A stretch of 64,000 bases of DNA. Source: Methylobacterium sp. WL1. GTDB lineage: Bacteria; Pseudomonadota; Alphaproteobacteria; Rhizobiales; Beijerinckiaceae. The stretch covers positions 4,601,001 through 4,665,000 of the forward strand of contig NZ_CP042823.1 of assembly GCF_008000895.1 (NCBI RefSeq). Direction: 5' to 3'. The position numbers and the translations under genes are program-made. Under the pieces are notes generated by a model. That model was given only the letters and a program-made list of their open reading frames with translations, had not been told where the DNA came from and did no database searches. This document shows, one piece after another, positions 24,096-32,698 of the stretch (its first letter is position 1; the number at the start of each line of letters is the position of its first letter).

Positions 24096-25643
24096 ATGGC
24101 CTCGCTGCGATGCCTCACGCATCGGTTCAACTCGGCTCGGACCTGGATGGCCCTCGGTGTTCTAGCACCAGTCGGTATGCTCGTGATTTCCGGCTTCATG
24201 CTGCTCGACCTGCGGCAAGACGCCTGGGACAAGGCCGAGCAGACCTCCAAGAACCTCCTCCAGGTCCTTGAGCGCGACATCGCCCGCAACATCGAGATGT
24301 ACGACCTCTCGCTGCGCGCCGTCGTCGAAAACCTCAAGGTTCCCGGCCTCGATCAGATCAGCCCCGAGCTGCGCCAGCTCGTCCTGTTCGACCGGGCAGC
24401 CACGGCTCAGGACATGGGCGTCATGCTTGTCCTCGATGAGAACGGCGACAGCATCATCGACGCCGGCGCAGTGCCAGCCCGAAAAATCAGTAACGCTGAC
24501 CGCAGCTACTTTCTGGTGCACAAGGCTCAGGCCAATCTCGGCCTCTACATTAGCGAGCCGCTGGTCTCCCGCCTGACAACCACCCGGATGCTCGCGCTCA
24601 GTCGCCGCATCAACAAGCCTGACGGCAGCTTCGGTGGCGTGGTGGTCGGCACCCTGAAACTGTCCTACTTCACGCGGCTGTTCAGCCAGATCGACCTTGG
24701 TCGGGATGGGGCGATCAACCTGTACCTGCGTGACGGCACACGCGTCATGCGCCAGCCCTACGCGGAAGCCGACATCGGCGTGAATATCGCAGGTGCCCCG
24801 ACCTTCAAGGGCTTCCTGCGCGAGCACAACGGCAGCTTCGTCGAGACCTCCGCCCGGGATGGTATCCAACGGCACTACACCTTCACACGTATCGGCGACC
24901 TGCCGCTGATCCTGAACGTCGCCCTGTCGACGGACGAGATCGAAGCGGAATGGCGCATGAAGGCGCTCACGATCGGCGTCATCGTGCTGATGTTGTGCGG
25001 CCTCACGATCGCGCTGTCGCTGCTGTTCGGGCGCGAGCTGCGCCGCCGCGAGGCCATGCAGGCTGAACTCGAAAGGCTATCGCTGACGGATGCCCTGACG
25101 CGTCTTCCGAACCGTCGCGCGTTCGAGGACACCGGCGCTCGGTCTTGGAAGGCTGCGCTACGGAGCGGCAAGCCTCTCTCCCTCCTCATCGTCGACGCCG
25201 ACCATTTCAAGCGTTTCAACGACCGTTACGGCCATCAGGTCGGAGATGAGGTACTGCAGGGTTTGGCACGATGCCTCTCGGCCAGCGTCCATCGCCCTCA
25301 TGATCTCGTCTGCCGCGTCGGCGGTGAGGAGTTCGCCGTCCTTCTGCCGGACACCGATCAGGCAGGTGCGCTCCGCATCGCCGAGAAGGTCCACGCCGAA
25401 GTATTGACCCTAACGTTTGGCTCGGCGGGCATCGGTGCTGGCGCAGTCACGGTGAGCATCGGGCTCGTCACCACCATAGCGGGCGGCGCAGAGGTGACAG
25501 CCTTGACGGACCTCTACCGCCTTGCAGATGGTGCGCTCTACGAGGCCAAGGCAGGCGGTCGGAACCAGACCCGCTGCGCAAAAATGCACGCTGCCCCGAC
25601 AGCTTCACAGAAGCGCGAGCTTCAGATCATCAGCAGATCGTAG
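24096..25643 (+). CDS. Membrane diguanylate cyclase with cache sensor
   Basis: A 515-aa protein (an in-frame ATG at 24051 would add 15 residues). A transmembrane helix near the N-terminus (WMALGVLAPVGMLVISGFML), a periplasmic PDC/cache sensor of about 250 residues and a second helix (LTIGVIVLMLCGLTIALSLL) lead into a GGDEF domain. The active-site motif is GGEEF (25320-25334), and the inhibitory I-site RPHD lies five residues before it, so it should be an active, feedback-inhibited c-di-GMP synthase. Ligand unknown. Confidence 0.93.
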   Translation: MASLRCLTHRFNSARTWMALGVLAPVGMLVISGFMLLDLRQDAWDKAEQTSKNLLQVLERDIARNIEMYDLSLRAVVENLKVPGLDQISPELRQLVLFDRAATAQDMGVMLVLDENGDSIIDAGAVPARKISNADRSYFLVHKAQANLGLYISEPLVSRLTTTRMLALSRRINKPDGSFGGVVVGTLKLSYFTRLFSQIDLGRDGAINLYLRDGTRVMRQPYAEADIGVNIAGAPTFKGFLREHNGSFVETSARDGIQRHYTFTRIGDLPLILNVALSTDEIEAEWRMKALTIGVIVLMLCGLTIALSLLFGRELRRREAMQAELERLSLTDALTRLPNRRAFEDTGARSWKAALRSGKPLSLLIVDADHFKRFNDRYGHQVGDEVLQGLARCLSASVHRPHDLVCRVGGEEFAVLLPDTDQAGALRIAEKVHAEVLTLTFGSAGIGAGAVTVSIGLVTTIAGGAEVTALTDLYRLADGALYEAKAGGRNQTRCAKMHAAPTASQKRELQIISRS

Positions 25644-25889
25644 GCTGCCGCTCGCTTATCCGAACCCGGGTGCTCTCGGCTGTCGATCTCCGCTGAGCCC
25701 TAAGCTCGTACTCGGCCATGCGCAAACACCGAAGAACACTTAACAGTTCTGCCGCCAGTTTTCGGCATCATTCTAAAAGTTCGGTATAATTTATAATTTA
25801 TGTTTAGAGGTCAATGCGCAGACAATAATGTATTTTTAACAATCTCCACGGATAACACCTGCTCACCCCGGTATTAAAACTGGCGAGCC

Positions 25890-28100
25890 ATGCCATCCCG
25901 CGAAACCGCGCTCCCCGAATACACTCTGTCTTCTCTGCGGCAAAGTGACGACCGAGATCCGACCCTCGACGCGATGTGTCGGACAGCGGCGGCACTTTTC
26001 GGGGTGCGCTACGCGTTTGTTTCGCACCTCGACACGGAGTGTCAGCTCTTCCTCGGGCGCGAGGGGCTCGATGTCCAAACCACATCTCGCTCCATCGCCT
26101 TCTGCGCTCTGACGGTTCTCGGTGCACCTCATGAGCCGCTGATCGTGCTCGATACGCACGATGATCCGCGGTTTGCCCGCAACCCACTCGTCACGGGTGC
26201 ACCGTTCTTGCGGTTCTATGCCGGCGTCCCGATCGCCCATGCTGATGGAAGCAACACGGGGACTGTCTGCATCGCTGACGACGCGCCCCGCCAAGCCTTC
26301 GGCGAGGCGGATCGGCATCGCTTGTTGGACCTCGCTAAGTTCATCGAAGCCACGCTGCGCGGTCGTGCTGCCCAGATCGAGGCTGAGTGCGCACGCGAGC
26401 AAGCCGAGGCAGCCTACGCCGCACTGCGCGAGAGTGAGCATCGCTACCGGTTGCTCGCCGAGAACGCCAACGACGTCATCGTCCTAGGCGATCTCGACAT
26501 GCGTCGCCTCTACGTCTCTCCCGCTGCTCGCACCGTTCTCGGCTACGAACCGGAAGAACTCGTCGGGACGACGCCGGCCACGTTCGGCCACCCTGACGAT
26601 GCTCACGCCTTCGCCGATCTCCAGACGAAGTTGTCGATGGAGGACGATGGCCGCTTCGTCACCTGCGTCCGCCACCGCCACAAAGCCGGACACTACGTCT
26701 GGATCGAAGCGTCGGTACGGTTGGCACGAGATCCCCAGGGCGGACATCCAGTAGGTTATGTCGCCGCCTTGCGGGACGTCACGGCCCGCCGTGAGGCCGA
26801 GGAGCAGGTCCGACACATGGCCCTGTACGATGCGCTCACCGGCCTGCCCAACCGGACCCTGTTCCGCGACCGTCTCGACCAGGCGATCGCCCGCGCCGCC
26901 CGCTCCGACAAACCCATCGCGGTGCTGATTTGCGACCTCGATCGGTTCAAGGCCATCAACGACAGCTTCGGCCATCCAGCGGGCGACGCCCTGCTCCAAG
27001 TCGTGGCGGCGCGGATGCAGGCGGTGCTGCGCCCCTACGACACTGTTGCCCGGCTCGGCGGCGACGAGTTTGCGCTCGTGCTCACCGATCTCGACAAACC
27101 GTGCGCGGCAGCCTGCCTCGCTGAAGACCTGATCGCCGCGGTGAGCGAGCCGATTAATCTCGACGGACAGGTGGTCGAGGTCGGCGTCAGCGTCGGCTTC
27201 ATCGTTGCATCGCTACAGGGCGCCCGCGCGGACGAGCTGTTCAACAAGGCCGATATTGCGTTGTACGAGGCCAAGGCGGCGGGCCGGAACACTTATCGTG
27301 AGTTCGAGCCAGACGTTGGCGCCCGCATCACGACGCGTGGCCATCTTGGTCTCGACATGAAGGAGGCGATCCGGCGCGGCGAGTTCCGACTGGTCTATCA
27401 GCCGGTCGTGAAGGCTACGACCGGTGCTGTGATGAGCTTCGAGGCGCTGATGCGCTGGCGCCATCCGGAGCGGGGCGAGATCTCACCTGGCGAGTTCATC
27501 CCGCTGGCCGAGGAGAATGGCCTGATCGTGCCGCTCGGTACCTGGGCGCTGCAGGAGGCCTGCTACGAAGCGATGAACTGGCCAGCTCACATCCGCGTCG
27601 GGGTCAACGTCTCCCCGGTCCAGCTGCAGCAGGACGGCCTCGAAGCCGCAGTGCTAACAGCCCTGGCTGTAAGTGGTCTGCCCGCAGCGCGGTTGAAGCT
27701 AGAGGTAACCGAGAGCGTTCTGATGCAGGACGCCGACGAGGTCTTGAACCGTTTACACCGGCTGCGCGCCCTTGGGGTGCGCATCGCACTCGACGATTTC
27801 GGTACGGGGTACTCGTCACTGAGTTACCTGCGCCGCTTCCCGTTCGACAAGATCAAGATCGATCGCGCGTTCATCCGCGACATCGTCGACTCAGATGCGG
27901 CAGCGATCGTGCGGGCGGTGGTGGGCATCGGCGAGCGGCTCGGCATGGGCATCGTGGCGGAAGGGGTCGAGACGGTCGAGCAACTCGAACTGGTGCGCCG
28001 TGAGGGCTGCGGTGAGGTTCAGGGCTTCCTGTTCAGCCGCCCGTTGCCGCCGCGCGAGGCACGGCTCTATGCTGAAGGGGTACGGATCCAGGCAGCATAG
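25890..28100 (+). CDS. GAF-PAS-GGDEF-EAL c-di-GMP turnover protein
   Basis: A 736-aa cytosolic protein. A GAF domain (about 10-165) is followed by a PAS domain (about 185-305; GYEPEELVGTTPATFGHPDD), GGDEF (about 310-465; RPYD I-site five residues before GGDEF) and EAL (about 480-730). In EAL the catalytic set is present: SFEALMRW, GVNVSPVQL, EVTESVL, ALDDFGTGYSS, KIDRAF and VAEGVETVEQL. Both activities look intact, so the balance must be set by the sensor domains. An AT-rich promoter region (25740-25865) precedes it. Confidence 0.95.
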   Translation: MPSRETALPEYTLSSLRQSDDRDPTLDAMCRTAAALFGVRYAFVSHLDTECQLFLGREGLDVQTTSRSIAFCALTVLGAPHEPLIVLDTHDDPRFARNPLVTGAPFLRFYAGVPIAHADGSNTGTVCIADDAPRQAFGEADRHRLLDLAKFIEATLRGRAAQIEAECAREQAEAAYAALRESEHRYRLLAENANDVIVLGDLDMRRLYVSPAARTVLGYEPEELVGTTPATFGHPDDAHAFADLQTKLSMEDDGRFVTCVRHRHKAGHYVWIEASVRLARDPQGGHPVGYVAALRDVTARREAEEQVRHMALYDALTGLPNRTLFRDRLDQAIARAARSDKPIAVLICDLDRFKAINDSFGHPAGDALLQVVAARMQAVLRPYDTVARLGGDEFALVLTDLDKPCAAACLAEDLIAAVSEPINLDGQVVEVGVSVGFIVASLQGARADELFNKADIALYEAKAAGRNTYREFEPDVGARITTRGHLGLDMKEAIRRGEFRLVYQPVVKATTGAVMSFEALMRWRHPERGEISPGEFIPLAEENGLIVPLGTWALQEACYEAMNWPAHIRVGVNVSPVQLQQDGLEAAVLTALAVSGLPAARLKLEVTESVLMQDADEVLNRLHRLRALGVRIALDDFGTGYSSLSYLRRFPFDKIKIDRAFIRDIVDSDAAAIVRAVVGIGERLGMGIVAEGVETVEQLELVRREGCGEVQGFLFSRPLPPREARLYAEGVRIQAA

Positions 28101-28187
28101 TCGCCGCTACCCCGCACAGCCAGGCTTTTAATCTCCTATCTCACCTAGGAAGCAGCACGATTGGATGGAGAATCACCAGCACAAACC

Positions 28188-28499
28188 TTACAAATTATGT
28201 TCAGCGAGGCACGCGGTTGCTGTCGAAAAGCCGCGCAGCAGTTCGAGGAAGCGCAGCCGTGCGGCTACATCGTCGACGGCGAAGTACAGTCGCAGGATCT
28301 CGACCCCCTCCTCCTCCCGCGACGCGAACACCTGAGGCACCGCCGCGCTTGAATGCGACAGACTGAACGCTTCAACCGGCATGTTGAGGCTGGCGGCGAT
28401 CGTCCTCAGCCGCAGAGCCGCAGCATCGGCGATTGGTTTGGGACGTTCTCGGTCGGCTTCACCGCCGGGCCGAGAAGCGCTCTTGTACTTTTCGCCCAT
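28188..28499 (-). CDS. Small hypothetical, HTH-like protein
   Basis: A 103-aa protein from ATG 28499 (MGEKYKSASRPGGEADRERP). The centre, AAALRLRTIAASLNMPVEAF, resembles the first helices of an XRE-type helix-turn-helix (LRxIAxxLxMPxExF). The end (VEILRLYFAVDDVAARLRFL, ELLRGFS) has the helix pattern found after such domains in small Methylobacterium regulators. It is convergent with the GGDEF-EAL gene and divergent from the PAS gene next door. Confidence 0.55.
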   Translation of the reverse strand: MGEKYKSASRPGGEADRERPKPIADAAALRLRTIAASLNMPVEAFSLSHSSAAVPQVFASREEEGVEILRLYFAVDDVAARLRFLELLRGFSTATACLAEHNL

Positions 28500-28642
28500 G
28501 TTGCCCCGCCGCAGCCGCACACAGGCGGCAAAATCCGCGTAGGTTGCAAGCTAGCACGCGAGTGCAATCGAAACGAGTGTATGAAATCAGCTACGTGCCG
28601 ATTGCACGCGACCGAGATCGCCGCCGGAGGGAATGACAGCAG

Positions 28643-29260
28643 ATGCCGAAGCGAGGCGTTGTGCGGAACCTGACCCGACCGAACGAACTGCGGACCAGCT
28701 TGGCGGCCTCAGGCGTCGTCGGCACTTGGGAATGGGACCTGCTAAACCACTGCGTGTACTACGACGAGGAAGCTGCGGCCCTGCACACCGGCGATCCCAG
28801 CCTCGCCGGCCAACCGATCAGGGTGCCGATATCGATCGCCAACGTTCATCCCGAGGACCGTGAGTGGATGGTGCGCGACATGGCCAAGGCGGTGCAAACC
28901 GGAGGGCTATTTCTGGTCGAGTACCGGATCATGAACCCGGATCGGAGCGTCCGCTGGCTGCTGTGCCGCGGCCGGATCTATCGAGGCGAGGATGGCCGGG
29001 CGGTGCGCTGTCGCGGCATCATGATCGACATCACCGAGAGCCGTGACGCTGGCGATACCGGCGAGGGCTATGTCGCGCAGCCCTCGTCGCACGAGGAGAG
29101 CCTAATCGTGCAAGCGGCCGACCGCTGTCTGGAGACGCGGGCGGTCCTCGAACAGCTTGGCTCGCAGCACCTGCTGCAGAAGGCGGACGAGCTACTCTTG
29201 GCCGTTGGTCGGGAACTGGCACGCGAAGTCCATGAGCAGCAGATGTCGCATCTGCACTAG
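28643..29260 (+). CDS. PAS-domain mini-protein with helical tail
   Basis: A 205-aa protein. The PAS_3 domain is at about 20-135 (GVVGTWEWDLLNHCVYYDEE, NVHPEDREWMV, VEYRIMNPDRSVRWLLCRGR, RGIMIDITESR). A helical tail (about 155-205; DRCLETRAVLEQLGSQHLLQ, KADELLLAVGRELAREVHE) is shared with 16676 and the fragment at 16365. No output domain. It probably senses a small ligand and acts through binding a partner. Confidence 0.75.
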   Translation: MPKRGVVRNLTRPNELRTSLAASGVVGTWEWDLLNHCVYYDEEAAALHTGDPSLAGQPIRVPISIANVHPEDREWMVRDMAKAVQTGGLFLVEYRIMNPDRSVRWLLCRGRIYRGEDGRAVRCRGIMIDITESRDAGDTGEGYVAQPSSHEESLIVQAADRCLETRAVLEQLGSQHLLQKADELLLAVGRELAREVHEQQMSHLH

Positions 29261-29389
29261 CAGAACGTGCATCAGCAGGTGTTTCAGTTTAAAATCCGAG
29301 GCTGGTCGGAATTGCCCCGCCCTCTTGTCTCGAACATCTCGTGCGCCCTTCCCCGCTGACGTATGCTCGGCGCCGAGCAGGAGCGCGCC

Positions 29390-29584
29390 ATGCCCGATGC
29401 AACCATCGAAAACGCTTATGCGGAGGGACAAGCCGCCCAGGGAGCCGGCGCGATTGACGCGGATTGCCCTCACGTTACCGGAACTTTGGCGGCTGCGATG
29501 TGGCTCGAAGGTTTGTCCGACGCCGCGCTCGGCCATCACGCCTTGGATCGCACCAAGAAGGTGATGGACGCCGACCAGGCCTAG
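29390..29584 (+). CDS. Rmf-like small protein
   Basis: A 64-aa protein from ATG 29390 (MPDATIENAYAEGQAAQGAG, AIDADCPHVTGTLAAAMWLE, GLSDA). The layout A-x-x-x-G-x-x-A...CP...W-x-x-G-L recalls ribosome modulation factor-type mini-proteins and the one at 13904, although conservation is partial. Function unproven. Confidence 0.5.
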   Translation: MPDATIENAYAEGQAAQGAGAIDADCPHVTGTLAAAMWLEGLSDAALGHHALDRTKKVMDADQA

Positions 29585-29726
29585 AGGTCAGCGCCGACTC
29601 CAACGCGCTGGCCTCGCCTTGGTATCGCAGGCAGAAAATCGGGATCCGCATGATCCATGAGAACGGTCATCCTCGTGCACCGTTATGGTCGTCAGATGCC
29701 TTTCCCGTCTGACGCGTTTCTCACCC

Positions 29727-30017
29727 ATGATGGTTCTCGACCTGATCCGGGCCCTTGCCGAAGATGCGCCCGTCGGCATCGTCGTCACGGACGTGGCGAT
29801 CGATCCGCCGGGGCCGATCATCCGCTACGCCAATCCTGCCTTCTCACGCCTCGTCGGGCGCGACCTCGGTAAGATCGTCGGGCAGAGCCCCCGCTTCATG
29901 CAAGGGAAGGAGACCCGCCGGGAAACGCTCGACACCTTCAGACGCGCCTTGGCAGCTGGGGAGCGCTTCCACGGCTACATCACCAATTACCGCGGGGACG
30001 GCACCAAGTACCGGTGA
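29727..30017 (+). pseudogene. PAS/LOV-like gene truncated by an IS3 element
   Basis: From ATG 29727: MVLDLIRALAEDAPVGIVVT, then IIRYANPAFSRLVGRDLGKI, SPRFMQGKETRRETL, GERFHGYITNYRGDGTKYR. This is the first two thirds of a LOV-like PAS domain with the G-x-x-x-RF-x-QG loop, but the flavin-binding Cys of true LOV domains (NCRF) is replaced (SPRF). Coding is lost at the IS end (30015), where TGA follows. The remainder of the protein is not found after the IS. Confidence 0.7.
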
Positions 30018-30080
30018 CCTGACCGGCTGGCTTTGGACCGGGCTGATTGAGAGGATCAGCCAGGACGGAAGGAGCTGGGC

Positions 30081-30362
30081 ATGAAGCGAGGTCAGAAGAC
30101 GGGTGCGGAGCAGGTCGTGCTGAAGCTGCGCCAGATCGAGGTGCAGACGGCCCAGGGCAAGAGTTTGGCGCTGGCTTGCAAGGAGGCCGAGATTTCCGAG
30201 CAGAGCTACTATCGCTGGCGCAAGGAGTACGGCGGCCTGCAGATCGATCAGGCCCGTCGGATGAAGGATCTGGAGCGCGAGAACGCGCGATTGCGTCGGC
30301 TCGTGGCTGACTTATCGTTGGAGAAGCAGGTGCTGGCGGACGTCGCCGCGGGAAACTTGTAG
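30081..30362 (+). CDS. IS3-family transposase OrfA
   Basis: A 93-aa OrfA with a helix-turn-helix (TAQGKSLALACKEAEISEQS, YYRWRKEY) and a leucine-zipper-like helix (ARRMKDLERENARLRRLVAD, LSLEKQVL). Near its end the sequence GGGAAAC at 30350-30356 is a fitting -1 slippage site into orfB. Full length for the family. Confidence 0.92.
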   Translation: MKRGQKTGAEQVVLKLRQIEVQTAQGKSLALACKEAEISEQSYYRWRKEYGGLQIDQARRMKDLERENARLRRLVADLSLEKQVLADVAAGNL

Positions 30363-31222
30363 CCCCGGAGCGACGCCGGCAGGCAGTCGACGCGATCCAG
30401 GAGAAGTACGGCCTCTCGGAGCGCCACGCCTGCCGGATCGTCGGCCAGCACCGGGGCACGCAACGCTACGTGCCCACGGTACCGGCTGACGAGGATGCGC
30501 TGACCCGCGCCATCATCGCCTTGGCGTCCGAGTACGGACGCTATGGCTACCGCCGCGTCACTGCGCTGCTGCAGACAGCGGGTTGGCAGGTGGGGAAAGA
30601 CCGGGTTCAGCGGATCTGGCGTCGTGAGGGGCTCAAGGTTCCGCAAAAGCATCGGCCGCGAAGCCGGCTGTGGTTGAACGATGGCTCCTGCGTGCGGCTG
30701 CGGCCTCTCCATCGCAATCACGTCTGGAGCTTCGACTTTGTGCAGGGTCAGACCCATGACGGGCGAAGCCTGCGTATCCTGACGCTGATCGACGAGCACA
30801 GTCGCGCCTGCCTGGCGCTCAAGGTCGCGAGGCGCATCAACAGTCTGGGTGTGATCGAGGCGCTGGCAGATGCGATGTGCCTGCATGGTATCCCAGACAA
30901 CATCCGCTGCGACAACGGCCCAGAGATGATCTCGAAAGCTTTGCGGAAATGGGTCGCCAAAACCGGCCCACAGATCCAGTACATTGCACCAGGATCGCCG
31001 TGGGAGAATGGCTATTGTGAGAGCTTCAATGGCAAGCTGAAGGACGAGTGCCTACGCCAAGAAATCTTCTACTCGCTCAAGGAGGCACAGACCGTGATTG
31101 GGATCTGGCAGAATACGTACAACCGCGTTCGACCGCATTCGTCCTTGGGCTACCGGCCGCCCGCCCCTGTCACCTTCCCGGATCTGGCCTTCCGGCTACC
31201 CATGGCCGCTACCATGCAGTAG
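30350..31222 (+). CDS. IS3-family transposase OrfB (by -1 frameshift)
   Basis: The frame continuing from orfA reads LVAPERRRQAVDAIQEKYGL, SERHACRIVGQHRGTQRYV, then the rve/DDE domain: HVWSFDFVQGQTHDGRSLRI (D), RCDNGPEMIS (D) and SPWENGYCESFNGKLKDE (E). The first in-frame ATG/GTG-type start is only at 30470, so the product is probably made as an OrfAB fusion. The element looks transposition competent. Confidence 0.92.
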   Translation, partial: GKLVAPERRRQAVDAIQEKYGLSERHACRIVGQHRGTQRYVPTVPADEDALTRAIIALASEYGRYGYRRVTALLQTAGWQVGKDRVQRIWRREGLKVPQKHRPRSRLWLNDGSCVRLRPLHRNHVWSFDFVQGQTHDGRSLRILTLIDEHSRACLALKVARRINSLGVIEALADAMCLHGIPDNIRCDNGPEMISKALRKWVAKTGPQIQYIAPGSPWENGYCESFNGKLKDECLRQEIFYSLKEAQTVIGIWQNTYNRVRPHSSLGYRPPAPVTFPDLAFRLPMAATMQ

Positions 31223-31268
31223 CCTCTCAATCGGCTCGGTTCAAAATACCGTTCAGGTCACCTGCGCG

Positions 31269-31763
31269 ATGACGGAGTACCTGATTGGCCGTGGGTACAA
31301 GAACATCGGATTTGTCAGCCTGCCCATTCACGACAATGATCGCGCTGCCGAGAGGCGGGCGGGATTTCTAGCCGCCCATCAACGACGTGGGTTGATCTCC
31401 GCTCCCGAGTTGCTGCTCGAAAGCCCGCCCGGACTGCGGAGCGGTGGGCGCGCACTCGCGACTTTGATTGAGCGCGTACCGGCCGTCGATGCGATCTTCC
31501 TTTCCGGCGATGTGCTGGCGACCGGAGCTTTGCTTGAAGCGAACCGCCGCGGCTTGGATGTCCCAAACAGGATCGCGATCGTCGGCTCGGATGACAACGA
31601 ACTCCAGGAGGCCGTCTCCCCACCGCTGACAACGCTGCGCTTTCCTCGCTATCAGATCGGGCATCAGGCAGCGGAGATGCTGATGAAGCAATTGCGCAAT
31701 CCCTCCTACGACATCCGCAAGCTTGACCTCGGTTATGAGCTCATAGAGCGGGCAAGTGCTTAG
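31269..31763 (+). pseudogene. LacI-family sensor domain, 5'-truncated
   Basis: Right after the IS end the frame reads MTEYLIGRGYKNIGFVSLPI, then EAVSPPLTTLRFPRYQIGHQ and AAEMLMKQLRNPSYDIRKLD. This is the C-terminal half of a LacI/PurR-type sugar-binding regulator (Peripla_BP_3), with DAIFLSGDVLATGALLEANR in the middle. The helix-turn-helix and first lobe are missing, so it cannot act as a repressor. The IS, or a deletion starting at it, removed the 5' part. Confidence 0.8.
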
Positions 31764-32309
31764 AAGCGAAACAAACGCGCCAACAACAACGACGTTTGCT
31801 GGCCGAAAGCTGTCCGTCTGGTTTCTAGCGATCGGTGATGTGAAGCAGACAGGGTAGATGGCCCGTGCATTACGTGCGGCCACGCCAAGATGGTACTGTC
31901 ACGTAGCAGGAGCTTCGAGCCACTACGATGCACAGACCCAACGGTTAAGCGCGGGCGCTACAAGCGTACAGACTGCGCCGGGGAGGAGGTAAACACCCAC
32001 TGCAATCAGCCCTAAGGTGCTCGCCACCAGCATGGCGATGAGCGGCGCGAAGCCGACGCGATGAACCACGCGGCCGTATCCATTGTTCCCGCACGCCGTG
32101 CTGGTAATCCAGCACAGCCTATTCCTGAAGACCAACGATCACGCTCAACGCTTATTCTGATCAGTTCACGACGCCGTGAACACAGCGACGCCTCATTCCC
32201 ACGCCCAAGAGGGATCCGAGCGCTCACGCAGGGCGCTGCCGTATCGCCGTCCCGCGCGATGCATTTCTTTTCGCTACCTCGGCTGCAGGCTCCGGGTAAA
32301 GCTTAGGCG
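31764..32309. other. Intergenic, no clear gene
   Basis: Nothing convincing. A minus frame (31923-32135) contains one long hydrophobic stretch (PLIAMLVASTLGLIAVGVYL) but its remainder is not protein-like, so it may be a relic of a small membrane protein. The right part should hold the promoter for the membrane-protein gene at 32310. Confidence 0.4.
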
Positions 32310-32657
32310 GTGTTGATGCTGTTCATCTGGTCAGGCTGGGGGATCGTGGTCATTCCCGTCGTAGTCGGCACGGCGGTTGCGGTCGGGGCGGTGGGCGGGT
32401 TGGCGCTTCGGGCCCTCGGTCACCCCGAACTTATATTTCTCGCCATCAGCCTCGGGCTGTTCGCGGCCGCAGCCGCCAATTGGATCGTCGGCCGGCGCCT
32501 GAACGGCAGGGCGCCGCGCGAACTCATCGACCCGGCCACGAGCGAACGCGTTCTTCTCCGCCGTCGACACGCGCTGTTCTGGGTACCGGTGCAGTACTGG
32601 TCCGTGCCAGTCGCGCTCGCCGCGCTCGTCCCATTGCTTGCCCTGCGCAATCTCTGA
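32310..32657 (+). CDS. Small membrane protein
   Basis: A 115-aa protein starting GTG-TTG-ATG (any could serve). It has hydrophobic segments at about 4-30 (LFIWSGWGIVVIPVVVGTAV), 38-60 (ELIFLAISLGLFAAAAANWI) and 92-112 (WSVPVALAALVPLLALRNL), with a basic loop ATSERVLLRRRHALFW. First gene of a plus-strand row with the DUF3829-like and M48 genes (gaps of 41 and 56 bases), so probably one transcript. Function unknown. Confidence 0.65.
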   Translation: MLMLFIWSGWGIVVIPVVVGTAVAVGAVGGLALRALGHPELIFLAISLGLFAAAAANWIVGRRLNGRAPRELIDPATSERVLLRRRHALFWVPVQYWSVPVALAALVPLLALRNL

Positions 32658-32698
32658 ATCTGACGCCCCCAACCAGCCATACAGTTAAGGAGATGAGC

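Larger units (their letters stand above)
30015..31260 (+). mobile_element. IS3-family insertion sequence
   Basis: A 1246-bp element with related inverted ends starting TGACCTGA (left from 30015; right, reading inward from 31260, TGACCTGAACGG) and a shared internal GATTGAGAGG. Two transposase frames are both open. No target duplication is visible: flanks are ...accgg and cctgcg..., and the broken genes at the two sides are unrelated. Confidence 0.85.
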
